Made by a program: the position numbers and the translations under genes
Origin: Pseudomonas urmiensis
GTDB taxonomy: Bacteria; Pseudomonadota; Gammaproteobacteria; Pseudomonadales; Pseudomonadaceae
Direction of reading: 5' to 3'
NCBI RefSeq assembly: GCF_014268815.2
Contig: NZ_JABWRE020000001.1
Coordinates: 935,001 to 999,000 of the forward strand
Length of the DNA: 64,000 bases
Shown here: positions 54,418 through 63,482 of the stretch, piece by piece
Layout: each line of letters starts with the position of its first letter
Position numbering within the stretch: position 1 is the first letter of the stretch
The notes under the pieces: generated by a model
Database searches by the model: none
The model's input: only the letters and a program-made list of their open reading frames with translations
What the model was told of the DNA's origin: nothing

Positions 54418-57400
54418 TTATTTTAGGCATCCGCATGTAATTGCCCTGCCGTTTGGCGTGGCTAATCCTTGGTCAATATCTGCTTTAGTTGGCGGGTAAT
54501 GAGGGAGATTCAGTTGTTTGCCGTTATTCATTTTTGGGTGGACTCGATTTATTTTTCCTGAGTGATCATAAGTCTCCTCCCATGCCCTCACTTGTCCCGT
54601 TCTCGGGTTGTATTCCGTAGCGTGTGATCTTCCTCTCGTTGGCCCTGGAGTACGTGAAAGTTTCTCTTTTTCATAGTACCTAACTCTACCGTCCGGTAAG
54701 ATACGTTCTCTTTCCGAAGTTGATTGGGCGTTTTGCAGGGCGGATAATTTCCTGTCGAGGTTTGCGGTCGGTCTGAAGTCTCTATTTGAAGCCAGGCCCA
54801 GTGGATCAACCCACTCAACTGCATTCGGCGCATATTGATAAAGATTCAGCCCCCCGGCATACCCAATCGGATCCGCCGAAACAAACCGCCCCACCTGCGG
54901 ATCATAGTACCGGTACCGGTTGTAATGCAGCCCGGTTTCCACATCCAGGTACTGCCCCTGAAACCGTAGCGCAGTGTCGAGTTTCCTGCGCTGCGCCGCC
55001 TCGCTCAGCCTCACCTGGGCCTGCCCCCAGGCCTGATAGTCCGCCCGCCAGACCATCTCGCCGTGCTGATCGGTCAGCTCCAGCGGGGTTCCTAGGTGGT
55101 CGCATTGGTACCAATCCAGCGCTTTGAAGGCCGGTGCCTGTGGCTGGTATTGCCAGACCGGATCCTGATCGATGTCATACGGCCCGTCATAGCTCGGCTC
55201 GGGCAGCAGGGCGATTTGTTGCTCGTACGAGGCCTGCACCAGCGGCACGAAGGTGCCTGGCTCGTAGAGGTAGTGTGTGGTGCGTTCGCCGCGCGGGTGG
55301 TAGGTGCTTTCAAACGCCAGGTGGTCGCCGTCCCAGCCATAGATGCTGCTCTTGCAGCCGTAGCGCTCATCGAGGTCCAGGCGTTGCTTGCGGTTCCACA
55401 GCGGGCCGGCCTGCGCGCGGTCTTGGTACTTGGCAGCCGATTGCTTGTAGAGGCGCCGGCCGAGGGCGTCGTAGCCGTAGTTGACCTTGAGCCGGGCGTC
55501 TTCGTAGCCCACCAGGCGGTCGTACAGGTCCCAGGTGAAGCGGCCGTGCTGGCCGTCCAGCCAGCGCTCGCTGAGGTTGCCGCGGGGGTCGTAGCGGTAG
55601 TGGTTGCCCAGGTACTGGTGCAGCAGGTTGTCCATCTGCCGGCTGCGTTTGAGGCCGTTGGCCTGGGGCGCTTCGTGGGGGTCGAGCAGGTTGCTGGCGG
55701 GGTCGAAGGCGAAGGTTTCCGCGCCTAGCCGGCTGTGTGCGCCGAGCAGGCGGTTGAGCGGGTCGTAGCGGTAGCTGAGCGTGCCGCGGTTGCTGTCGTC
55801 GATGGTGGTCAGTTGGCCGGCGGGGTCGTAGTGGTGCTGGCGCTTGCGCAGGTAGTCGTTGCTGCCGGGCCGGGTGAGGCTTTGCGTGTGCAGGTAGCCG
55901 TTGGCCGTCCATTGCTGGCGTTGCTGCAGGCCGTTGCCTTGCACGCGGCCGATTTCCCGGTGCAGGGCGTCGCGCTGGTAGCTGAGCAGCTCGGCGTCAT
56001 CGAGCTTGATCGCCAGTAGGTGGCCGCTGCCGTAGGTCAGCCAGCTGACCCGGTGGCCATCCGGGCGGGTGGTGGCACAGCGTTGGTTGAGGGCGTCGTA
56101 CTCGTGCTGCCAGATGGCCACGCTGGGGGTGTCGAGAAAGCGGTAGTACTGGTGCTCGCGGCTGAGGTTGCCGGCCCGGTCGTAGAACCACTGCAGCTTG
56201 CTCTGGCTGTTCTCGGCCATGAGCAGCTGGCCGTTGCCGTCGTAGTGGAAGGCTTCGCTTTGCCAGTGCTGGCCATGGCGGTGGCCGGCGTGGCGTTGGC
56301 TGAGGCGGCCGAGCCGGTCGAAGGCGAACTCGATGATCCGGTCTTCGTCCAGCTGCTGGGCGAGCACGCCGCTTTCGGCGTGGTAATGGTAGCTGCGGCC
56401 TTTACCGTCGAAGCCGGTCTCGCTCAGCAGGCGGCCCATGCTGTCGTAGCTGAAGCGGGCGCTGCTGTGGTTTTCGTTGCGCAGTTCGAGCAGGCGGCCG
56501 AGGCGGTCCCAGCGGTAGTCGAGGGTGTGGCCCTGGGCGTCGGTGCGCGTGGCAATCAGGCCGGCGACGTTGTAGGCCCAGCAGGTGCGCCGCTGCAGCG
56601 CGTCGGTGTGGCTGAGCAAGCGGCCTTCGGCGTCGCGCTCGAACTGCTCGACGCTGTGGTCGGGGTGGGTGAGGCGGGCCAGTTGGCCGGCTTCGTAGGC
56701 GTACTCGGTGACTTGGCCGAGGGCGTCGGTGTAGCGGATCAGCTGGCCGCAGGGGTCGTAGTGCCAGTGGCGGGTGTGGCCGGAGCAGTCGGTGTACTGG
56801 CTGAGCAGGCCGTCGGCGGTGTAGGCGAGGGTTTTTTCGTTGCCATTGGCATCGACTACGGCGATGGGCAGGTTGTCGCTGTTGTAGCGGTACTGGGTGG
56901 TGTTTTCCAGCGGGTCGATGGTTTCGATGAGGTTGCCGCGCTGGTCGTAGTCCCGCCGCCACAGGCCGCCTTCGGCGTCGCGGGTCTTGAGCAGCTGGTC
57001 GTGGTCGTCGTAGGCGTAGTGCACGCAACTGCCGTCGGCGCGGGTATGTTGCAGCAGGTTGCCGCGCTCGTCGTAGGCGAAGCGCTCGGTGCTGCCATCG
57101 GCGTGCAGGTGCTGGGTGATGTTCTTGGCGGTGTCGCGCAGCAACCACTCTTCGCTGCCATCGGGATGAATCACCCGGTAGGTAAAGCCCAGGCCGTCGT
57201 AGTAGTGCTTGGTGACCTGGCCGTGGGCGTCGGTGACGCAGGTCAGGCGAACATCGGCATCCCACGCCAGGCGGGTATCGAAGCTGCCATCGTCGGCCCA
57301 CTCGCGCACCGCCTTGGCGTCAGGCCCGGTGCCTTGCCATTGCAGGTTGATGCCGCGCCCGCTGCGGTCGCTGTAACGGGTGATCAGGTGATCTTGGTAC

Positions 57401-58995
57401 TGGTAGCTCCAGCTGGCCTGGTGCTCATCGTCGGCCTGCAGCAGGTCGCCGTGTTCGTCGTAGCGATAGGCGGCCAGCTGGCGGTGTGGCTGGCCGTTGC
57501 GCACCTGCCACAGCGCACTGATCCGACCGTGTTCGTCGAGCGCGGTGGCCAGGTGCTGGTGCTGCACCTCGTTCTGGTAGGTCACTAGGTCCGACAGCAC
57601 CGGGGTGCCCTGGTGATGGTGCTCATAGTGCAGGTCGATACGCGCGCCGCCGCGTTGGCGGATGCTCTGCAGCACGAAGCGCTCGCCCTGGCGCTGGTAG
57701 CTTTCCTGGCTGGCATAGCCGCGGGCGATGACCAGTTGCGTCTCTTGGGTGCGAATCAGCACCAGGCCTTCGATGGCGTCGTAATGGTGCTTGCCGATTT
57801 TCGGCAGCGGGTAGGTGTGGCTGCGACCGTCCGCGGCGTGGTAGAGCACGCCCTGCTTGAGCACATCGAGGCAGGTCGAGAACGGCGTGATCCAGCGGGC
57901 GCCGAACACGCCACCGTCGAACGCCGCCAGGCTGGAGCGGTAGGTGCGTGACCACTGCAGCGCAAAGCAGCCGGGCAAACTGAAATCAGTGTGGGTGAGG
58001 GTTTCGCTGCCACGGGCGAAGCTGATGCTGCGGCAGGTCGAGGGGCAGCCGTCCTTCTTGGCGGACGGATCGGCTTTGGCCGGGGCTTCGCTGGAGCGGG
58101 CGACCAGTTGGCCCTGGCCACTCACCGCAGTGGCCTGGCTGGTGCCGTGCGGGGCGATGTTCTGCGCCTGGGCCTTGCGCCCTTTGCGATTGGCCAGGGC
58201 GGTCAGCAGCATGCTGACCAGGTAGCCAATGCTCTGGGTGTTGCTCGGGTCGGCCAGGGCGTTGATTTTCCGGTGGGCGTTGGCGCCGATGGTTTGCGCG
58301 GTATCGGCCACTTCCAGCAGTTTGCGCACGGTCGCATCGGACATGCGCGGGTCGTCGATCAGCAGGGAAATGGCCATGCCCAAAATGCCGGTGGAGGCGA
58401 CGAACTTTTTCCCGCTCTTGACCGTTTCCGCGATCTTGCGCTGGCCTTCCGGGCTCGCCACCGAGCGGATCATGCTGGCGAAGCTGAGGCAGGTTTGCTT
58501 GATCTTGTCGGCGATCTGGCTCAGCAGGCTGGCAAGGCCCTGTTGCAGCGCGGTGGCAAAGTCTTCAATGGCGCCGGGGGCGAGCGCGTTGAGGTTGCTT
58601 TCCAGCGCGGTCAGCAAGGCATTGCCAAGGGTGGCTTTGCTGTGGCTGCGCAGCATGTGCAGGGTCGGGCGGATTGCCGCCCGGGCGGCGCCGACGCCGG
58701 GGAAGGACATGATGCCGAAGACGTTGATGCCAAAGCTGATCCAGGTAACGACGTCATCCTGATTGCCATCGATCAGGGTAATCAGGTCTGCGATAGCATC
58801 GATGGCGGCAAAGACGCCGCCAACCCCTGGCAAGACCGAGCCAACGGTGTGGATGGTGTTCCAGCCGACGGTGTCGTTGGTCATGCGCAGCAGCCATTGG
58901 TCGAGCTTCTTCATGCTGAAGTCGACGTCGCTCTGGTGCAGGGTGTTGGCCGGGACCAGCGCCACTTCGCGGTGAGTTGAAGGGGCGGCGCTCAT
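54418..58995 (-). CDS. Rhs-family polymorphic toxin
   Basis: Protein of 1525 residues. The N-terminal about 310 residues hold amphipathic/hydrophobic helices (IHTVGSVLPGVGGVFAAIDAIADLITLI, TGILGMAISLLID) with no PAAR motif. From about 320 (SISFARGSETLTHTDFSLPGCFALQWSRTYRSS) a long YD-repeat shell follows (many YDxxGxL and YRYD units), ending with the Rhs core RYRYYDPQVGRFVSADPIGYAGGLNLYQYAPN and DPLGL at 1397-1401, the self-cleavage border. The 124-residue tip (RYYEKEKLSRTPGPTRGRSHATEYN, YDHSGKINRVHPKMNNGK, ends TCGCLK) is a basic toxin domain that I cannot name. An immunity gene follows directly. Likely a type VI effector; the linked vgrG appears deleted. Confidence 0.9.
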   Translation of the reverse strand: MSAAPSTHREVALVPANTLHQSDVDFSMKKLDQWLLRMTNDTVGWNTIHTVGSVLPGVGGVFAAIDAIADLITLIDGNQDDVVTWISFGINVFGIMSFPGVGAARAAIRPTLHMLRSHSKATLGNALLTALESNLNALAPGAIEDFATALQQGLASLLSQIADKIKQTCLSFASMIRSVASPEGQRKIAETVKSGKKFVASTGILGMAISLLIDDPRMSDATVRKLLEVADTAQTIGANAHRKINALADPSNTQSIGYLVSMLLTALANRKGRKAQAQNIAPHGTSQATAVSGQGQLVARSSEAPAKADPSAKKDGCPSTCRSISFARGSETLTHTDFSLPGCFALQWSRTYRSSLAAFDGGVFGARWITPFSTCLDVLKQGVLYHAADGRSHTYPLPKIGKHHYDAIEGLVLIRTQETQLVIARGYASQESYQRQGERFVLQSIRQRGGARIDLHYEHHHQGTPVLSDLVTYQNEVQHQHLATALDEHGRISALWQVRNGQPHRQLAAYRYDEHGDLLQADDEHQASWSYQYQDHLITRYSDRSGRGINLQWQGTGPDAKAVREWADDGSFDTRLAWDADVRLTCVTDAHGQVTKHYYDGLGFTYRVIHPDGSEEWLLRDTAKNITQHLHADGSTERFAYDERGNLLQHTRADGSCVHYAYDDHDQLLKTRDAEGGLWRRDYDQRGNLIETIDPLENTTQYRYNSDNLPIAVVDANGNEKTLAYTADGLLSQYTDCSGHTRHWHYDPCGQLIRYTDALGQVTEYAYEAGQLARLTHPDHSVEQFERDAEGRLLSHTDALQRRTCWAYNVAGLIATRTDAQGHTLDYRWDRLGRLLELRNENHSSARFSYDSMGRLLSETGFDGKGRSYHYHAESGVLAQQLDEDRIIEFAFDRLGRLSQRHAGHRHGQHWQSEAFHYDGNGQLLMAENSQSKLQWFYDRAGNLSREHQYYRFLDTPSVAIWQHEYDALNQRCATTRPDGHRVSWLTYGSGHLLAIKLDDAELLSYQRDALHREIGRVQGNGLQQRQQWTANGYLHTQSLTRPGSNDYLRKRQHHYDPAGQLTTIDDSNRGTLSYRYDPLNRLLGAHSRLGAETFAFDPASNLLDPHEAPQANGLKRSRQMDNLLHQYLGNHYRYDPRGNLSERWLDGQHGRFTWDLYDRLVGYEDARLKVNYGYDALGRRLYKQSAAKYQDRAQAGPLWNRKQRLDLDERYGCKSSIYGWDGDHLAFESTYHPRGERTTHYLYEPGTFVPLVQASYEQQIALLPEPSYDGPYDIDQDPVWQYQPQAPAFKALDWYQCDHLGTPLELTDQHGEMVWRADYQAWGQAQVRLSEAAQRRKLDTALRFQGQYLDVETGLHYNRYRYYDPQVGRFVSADPIGYAGGLNLYQYAPNAVEWVDPLGLASNRDFRPTANLDRKLSALQNAQSTSERERILPDGRVRYYEKEKLSRTPGPTRGRSHATEYNPRTGQVRAWEETYDHSGKINRVHPKMNNGKQLNLPHYPPTKADIDQGLATPNGRAITCGCLK
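54804..55293 (-). repeat. Rhs core repeat, intact copy
   Basis: 3' core part of the intact rhs gene, duplicated at 53441-53930. Such identity allows toxin-tip exchange by homologous recombination. Confidence 0.88.
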
Positions 58996-59099
58996 CGGCT
59001 GTGCTCCGTGGCCGAGCGGGCGGGTGTGACCCGGACGACAGCGAAGGCACTGTCGTCAACGCTACTGGAGGTAAAGCGCACATCCTGTTGAGAGAGCAT
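58992..59099 (-). pseudogene. Probable vgrG remnant upstream of rhs
   Basis: A 35-codon open frame starts at ATG 59099 with AGGAAGCCAAG just upstream, a good ribosome site, and its TGA overlaps the rhs ATG (ATGA). The first about 23 residues (LSQQDVRFTSSSVDDSAFAVVR) resemble the start of VgrG spike proteins; the rest (TPARSATEHSR) could be the end of the same gene. The simplest reading is an in-frame deletion of vgrG that kept its start, stop and coupling to rhs. A de novo leader peptide for rhs translation is the alternative. Confidence 0.55.
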
Positions 59100-59287
59100 C
59101 TTGGCTTCCTGCATCGCCGATCCATGGGCCGGGATGGCTCCTGGCGGGGCAGGGCATCCGTTGGGGAGCGATGGTGCAAGGAAGGGCTTCCCGATCAAAA
59201 GCAGACCGGTCTGATGCTGGCGTGGGAAATTTCTCTAAGTGCTGTTGCTTGAAATGGAAGGAAACAGGCTCTTGGGTTGAGCGTGGA

Positions 59288-59971
59288 TCAATGGCCCATC
59301 AGCCAGTGCTGATGCGGCCCTGGCAGTGTCCACAAACCAAACATGATCACCAGCAAGCCACCGGCCATGCGTACGCTGCGTCGGCGTAGCAGGGCGTTGA
59401 CCCGCTCTGCGGCGAGCCCTGTGGCCAGCAACACCGGCCAGGTGCCCAGGCCAAACGCCAGCATCAGCGCCGCGCTGTAGCCGGCATTGCCCTGACTCGC
59501 CGCCCACAGCAGGGTGCTGTACACCAGTCCACAGGGCAGCCAGCCCCACAGTGCGCCGAGCAGCAGCGCTCGGGGCAAGCTCGATACCGGCAACAACCGC
59601 GTGGCCAGCGGCTGAATATGCCGCCACAGCCCGCGCCCAAGAGCTTCGATGCGGGTCAGCCCGCTCCACCAACCGGCCAGGTACAGGCCCATGGCGATCA
59701 ACAGCAACGCCGCCGCCACCCGCAGCCCCTGGGCCGCCGGGCTGCTGGCCACCGCCCAACCGGCCAGGCCGAGCAGCAGGCCTGCGCAGGTGTAGCTAAG
59801 GATCCGCCCGAGGTTGTAGGCCAGCAGCAGGCGCAGGCGCCGGCTGCGTTGTTCTGGAGGGATGGCCAGGGTCAAGGCGCCCATCAGGCCGCCGCACATG
59901 CCTAGGCAGTGGCCGCCACCGAGCAGGCCGAGTACCAGGGCTGAGCCAAGCAGAGGAAGCAGGTCAGCCAC
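59288..59971 (-). CDS. SafE/TauE-type membrane protein of the cco locus
   Basis: Membrane protein of 227 residues of the sulfite exporter TauE/SafE-like family next to ccoS in Pseudomonas. It starts with a GTG at 59971 (VADLLPLLGSALVLGLLGGGHCLGMCGG) and has about six helices; GGGHCLGMCGG, YNLGRILSYTCAG and WLPCGLVYSTLLWA are conserved, with Cys residues that may bind copper. It overlaps ccoS by eight bases. Probably helps cbb3 oxidase assembly or copper handling; the exact role is unknown. Confidence 0.85.
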   Translation of the reverse strand: MADLLPLLGSALVLGLLGGGHCLGMCGGLMGALTLAIPPEQRSRRLRLLLAYNLGRILSYTCAGLLLGLAGWAVASSPAAQGLRVAAALLLIAMGLYLAGWWSGLTRIEALGRGLWRHIQPLATRLLPVSSLPRALLLGALWGWLPCGLVYSTLLWAASQGNAGYSAALMLAFGLGTWPVLLATGLAAERVNALLRRRSVRMAGGLLVIMFGLWTLPGPHQHWLMGH

Positions 59972-60176
59972 GAGGGGTTTGGTCCTCGTCTTTGGGCGTG
60001 TCGCCATCGGCTTTGACCGCAGCCTGGTGCTGTGGGTCCTGGTCGTCGAACAGGATGCTGTGCGCGGGGCTGTCGAGGTCGTCGTACTGGCCGCTGTCCA
60101 CCGCCCAGAAGAAGATGTACACGGCCACACCAACGATCAGCAGGGCTGCGGGGATCATGATGTAGAGGGCAGGCAT
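59964..60176 (-). CDS. ccoS: cbb3-type oxidase assembly protein CcoS
   Basis: Small membrane protein of 70 residues with one N-terminal helix (ALYIMIPAALLIVGVAVYIFFWAVDSGQYDDLDSPAHSILFDD); the FFWAVxSGQxDDLxxPxxxILFD motif is diagnostic of CcoS. It is needed for loading cofactors into cbb3 oxidase. ATG 60176 follows AAGGATGACC. Overlaps the next gene by eight bases. Confidence 0.94.
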   Translation of the reverse strand: MPALYIMIPAALLIVGVAVYIFFWAVDSGQYDDLDSPAHSILFDDQDPQHQAAVKADGDTPKDEDQTPRG

Positions 60177-60212
60177 ACGGTCATCCTTCAATAACTGTCA
60201 TCGCGGGGCGGT

Positions 60213-62666
60213 TCAGGCCAGCGATTGCAGCGTGGCAGCGGGCTTGCCCGGCGATAAGGCGTCGTCTTTGAGCCGGGTCAGGCGCAGGGCATTGAGCACC
60301 ACGATCAACGAGCTGAGCGACATGCCGATGGCAGCCCAGACCGGGGTGATCCAGCCCAGGGCGGCAAACGGCAGCATCAGGCCATTATACAGCGTCGCCC
60401 ACAGCAGGTTCTCGAGGATATTACGCCGGGTCCGGCGGGCCAGGTCGAAGGCCTGCGCCAACGCTTGCAGGCGATTGGACAGCAGCACCGCATCGGCGCA
60501 GGTCTTGGCCAGGTCAGTGGCCGAGCCCATGGCGATGCTGATGTCGGCTGCGGCCAGCACCGGCACGTCATTGACCCCGTCGCCGAGCATCAGCACCTTG
60601 CGCCCTTCGGCCTGCAGCGCGCGCAGCCGTGCCAGTTTGTCGTCCGGGCGCAGGCCGCCAATGGCCTGGTCGATGCCAAGTTGGGCGGCCACTTCGGTGA
60701 CCATCGGCGAGCTGTCGCCTGACAGCAGCAGTGTCTGCCAGCCGCGCGCCTTGCAGGCGTCGAGCAGATCCTTGGCATCCTCGCGCAGGCGATCGTCCAG
60801 GCCGAACCAGGCCAGTGGGCCTTGGCGGTTGCCGAGCAGCAGCCACTGGCCACGCGGCTCGGGTACGACAGGTATTTCAGCGCCGCTCAGGGCGCAGACG
60901 AAGCTGGCCTGGCCGATGCGCAGGCGCTGGCCGTCGACGGCGCCCTCAAGGCCCAGGCCTGGCACGTTTTGTACCTGCTCGGCAGGCTGCGCAGCGCGGC
61001 CGAAGGCGCGGGCGATGGGGTGTTCGGAGCGGTTTTCCAACGCAGCGGCAAGCGCCAGGCAGCGGTCGGCAGCGAGCGCGCCCAGCGGGCGAATGCTGCG
61101 CAGCGCCAGGCGGCCTTCGGTGAGGGTGCCGGTCTTGTCGAAGATCACCGTGTCGATCTGGTTCAGCCCTTCCAGCACATGGCCACGGGTGACCAGCAAA
61201 CCGAGCTTGTGCAAGGTGCCGGTAGCAGCGGTCAGTGCAGTCGGGGTAGCCAGCGACAGCGCGCAGGGGCAGGTCGCGACCAACATGGCCAGGACGATCC
61301 AGAATGCCCGCGACGCGTCCAGTTGCCACCAGAGCAGGCCGATAGCGGCTGCGGCGACCAAGGTGAACAGCAAGAACCACTGCGAGGCGCGGTCGGCGAT
61401 CTGCGCCAGGCGCGGTTTCTCCGACTGGGCGCGCTCCAGCAGCCGGACAATCGCCGACAGGCGTGTTTCCTGGCCAAGCGCCTCGACCTCGACAGTGAGG
61501 GTGCTTTCGACATTGAGCGTGCCCCCCGTCACCCGGTCGCCAACGCGCCGCGCCAGCGGCAGGTATTCGCCGGTCAGCAGCGACTCGTCGATGCTCGAGC
61601 GGCCTTCGATGATCCGCCCATCGGCGGGAATCACCGCGCCGGGCAGCACTTGTACCTGGTCGCCCCGTTGCAGCTCGGCCAGCAGGATGCGCTCGCTGCG
61701 CCCGTCGCGGTCCAGCCGCAGGCAGGAGCTGGGCAGCAGGTTGACCAGTTGCGCGGTGGCGGCGGCGGTGCGTTCGCGGGCGCGGCGCTCCAGGTAGCGG
61801 CCAGTAAGCAGAAACAGCGCGAACATGCCGACGGTGTCGAAGTACAGCTCGCCACTGCCGGTGATTGCCGTCCAGATCCCGGCGCAGTACGCCAGGGCGA
61901 TGGCCAGCGAGACTGAAACGTCCATGGTCAGGTGGCGGGTGCGAAGGTCGCGAGCAGCGCCCTTGAAGAATGGTGCGCAGCTGTAGAAGACGATCGGCGT
62001 GGTGAGAAACAGTGCGACCCAGCGCAGGATGGTGTGCAGTTCAGCACTCAGGTCGATGTTGAATTCGGGCCAGGTAGCCATGGTCGCCATCATCGCCTGG
62101 AACCACAGCAGGCCAGCCACGCCCAGGCGGCGCAGGGCGCTGCGGTTTTCCCGGGCCAGTTGCTCGGCGGCCTGGTCGGGCTGGTACGGGTGGGCGGCAT
62201 AGCCGATGTGGCGCAGCTCGGCCATCAGCTTGGACAGGGCCAGTTGGCGGTCGTCCCAGCTGATCAGCAAGCGATGGTTGGACAGGTTGAGTCGCGCATC
62301 GGCGACCCCGTCCAGGTTGCGCAGGTGCTTTTCGATCAGCCAGCCACAGGCGGCGCAGCTGATGCCTTCGACCATCAGCGTCGCTTCGGCGAGGTCATCG
62401 GCATGGTGCACGAAGGTCTGTTGTACATCGCTGCGGTCGTACAGCGCCAGTTCATCCTGCAACTGTTGCGGCAGGGCTTGGGGGTTGGCGCTGGTCTGGC
62501 TGCGGTGTTGGTAATAGTGCTCAAGGCCGCCGGCAACGATGGATTCGGCCACCGCCTGGCAACCGGGGCAGCAGAATGCGCGGGGTTCACCAAGGACCAC
62601 GGCGCTAAAGCGACTGCCGGCAGGGACGGGTAGGGCGCAGTGGTAGCAGGGGGTGGGCTGGGTCAC
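60213..62666 (-). CDS. ccoI: Copper-exporting P-type ATPase CcoI
   Basis: P1B-type ATPase of 817 residues that supplies copper for cbb3 oxidase. An N-terminal Cys-rich segment (CYHC, CCPGC), an HMA metal-binding domain with [12 protein letters not shown], the membrane CPC motif in [12 protein letters not shown], phosphorylation Asp in DKTGTLT, and [22 protein letters not shown] in the hinge. About eight membrane helices. GTG 62666 is taken as start. Position between ccoH and ccoS confirms the CcoI rather than CopA type. Confidence 0.94.
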   Translation of the reverse strand: MTQPTPCYHCALPVPAGSRFSAVVLGEPRAFCCPGCQAVAESIVAGGLEHYYQHRSQTSANPQALPQQLQDELALYDRSDVQQTFVHHADDLAEATLMVEGISCAACGWLIEKHLRNLDGVADARLNLSNHRLLISWDDRQLALSKLMAELRHIGYAAHPYQPDQAAEQLARENRSALRRLGVAGLLWFQAMMATMATWPEFNIDLSAELHTILRWVALFLTTPIVFYSCAPFFKGAARDLRTRHLTMDVSVSLAIALAYCAGIWTAITGSGELYFDTVGMFALFLLTGRYLERRARERTAAATAQLVNLLPSSCLRLDRDGRSERILLAELQRGDQVQVLPGAVIPADGRIIEGRSSIDESLLTGEYLPLARRVGDRVTGGTLNVESTLTVEVEALGQETRLSAIVRLLERAQSEKPRLAQIADRASQWFLLFTLVAAAAIGLLWWQLDASRAFWIVLAMLVATCPCALSLATPTALTAATGTLHKLGLLVTRGHVLEGLNQIDTVIFDKTGTLTEGRLALRSIRPLGALAADRCLALAAALENRSEHPIARAFGRAAQPAEQVQNVPGLGLEGAVDGQRLRIGQASFVCALSGAEIPVVPEPRGQWLLLGNRQGPLAWFGLDDRLREDAKDLLDACKARGWQTLLLSGDSSPMVTEVAAQLGIDQAIGGLRPDDKLARLRALQAEGRKVLMLGDGVNDVPVLAAADISIAMGSATDLAKTCADAVLLSNRLQALAQAFDLARRTRRNILENLLWATLYNGLMLPFAALGWITPVWAAIGMSLSSLIVVLNALRLTRLKDDALSPGKPAATLQSLA

Positions 62667-62715
62667 AGGTCTACTGCCTTGCACAATTTGCTTTGGAGGA
62701 CGCGCATGCAGCTCG

Positions 62716-62909
62716 CGTGGGAGCTAGGCGCGTGGAAGCTAGGCTCGTCGGAGCGAGGGTCGTGGAAGCGAGGCGCGTGGGAGCGGGCTTGCCCCGCGAT
62801 AGCGTCAGTTCTGACACGCCCGTGGTCATGACTGACGCTATCGCGGGGCAAGCCCGCTCCCACGCGCCTCGCTCCCACGTGTCCAGCTCCCACGTGTCCC
62901 GTGCCCACG
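62716..62909. repeat. REP pair flanked by 15-bp tandem repeats on both sides
   Basis: Five 15-base units (62716-62790; CGTGGGAGC-like starts) run into a REP core; the mirror side has four 15-base units (62850-62909; ending GCTCCCACG-like). The two REP cores (about 62776-62803 and 62838-62864) pair perfectly over much of their length. The units are diverged copies of the REP foot sequence. Confidence 0.85.
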
Positions 62910-62943
62910 CGGTGATGTACGCAAGCCGAGCTCATGGCATTAC

Positions 62944-63471
62944 TCACTGGTGACGCTCAGCCCCTTGCAGGGCCTCGTCACCCAGCTCCAGGGTCAGCCC
63001 ATGCTCGACCTTTTCCTCCTCGAACAAGCGCCAGACATGACCATCCTGGCTGCCCAGCAGCTCGACGAAACGCCGCCCCTCGACCTTGTCATCCAGTTGG
63101 CCGACATAGCGCCCCGGCTCGCTGCGTGCCAGCGTAACCTTGCGGTCTTTGTTCGGCTGGGTCGGCGAGATCAGGTTCAATTCCAGCGTCTGCGGATCGC
63201 TGTTACCGGTCAGGCGCAGCTCGACTTCGCCGGTCAGCTCGTCCAGGTACACCCGCGCCTTGAGGTTGAGGGTCTGCGCCAGCAGCTCGCGGTCCAGCGA
63301 GCGGTTGATGCCTTTGCCGGCTTCGTAGTAGTTGTCGTTGACCAGGTTGTCCGGGTTGCGCACGGCAATGCTGACCATGGTCAGGCTCAGGCACACCGAG
63401 GTGGTCAGGATGGCGATGATGATCCAGGGCCAGAGGTGCTTGTACCAGGGGCTGGTGGCGGTGGCAGGCAT
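62944..63471 (-). CDS. ccoH: FixH/CcoH family cbb3 oxidase assembly protein
   Basis: Membrane-anchored protein of 175 residues. One N-terminal helix (WIIIAILTTSVCLSLTMVSIAV) is followed by NPDNLVNDNYYEAGKGINRSLDRE, the conserved FixH motif, and a periplasmic beta-rich domain. It stabilises the assembling cbb3 oxidase. ATG 63471; 12 bases downstream of ccoG, so one operon ccoG-H-(REP)-I-S. Confidence 0.92.
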   Translation of the reverse strand: MPATATSPWYKHLWPWIIIAILTTSVCLSLTMVSIAVRNPDNLVNDNYYEAGKGINRSLDRELLAQTLNLKARVYLDELTGEVELRLTGNSDPQTLELNLISPTQPNKDRKVTLARSEPGRYVGQLDDKVEGRRFVELLGSQDGHVWRLFEEEKVEHGLTLELGDEALQGAERHQ

Positions 63472-63482
63472 GCAGCGATTCC

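Noticed and set aside
56020..57588. 522-residue plus-strand Val/Ala/Gly-rich open frame inside rhs
   Set aside because: Mirror of the YD-repeat coding sequence; low-complexity composition and no plausible membrane or domain pattern beyond that.
62663..62953. Short frames across the REP/15-bp repeats
   Set aside because: They translate the repeats (RVGAG/ARSHAPR units) and have no independent coding evidence.
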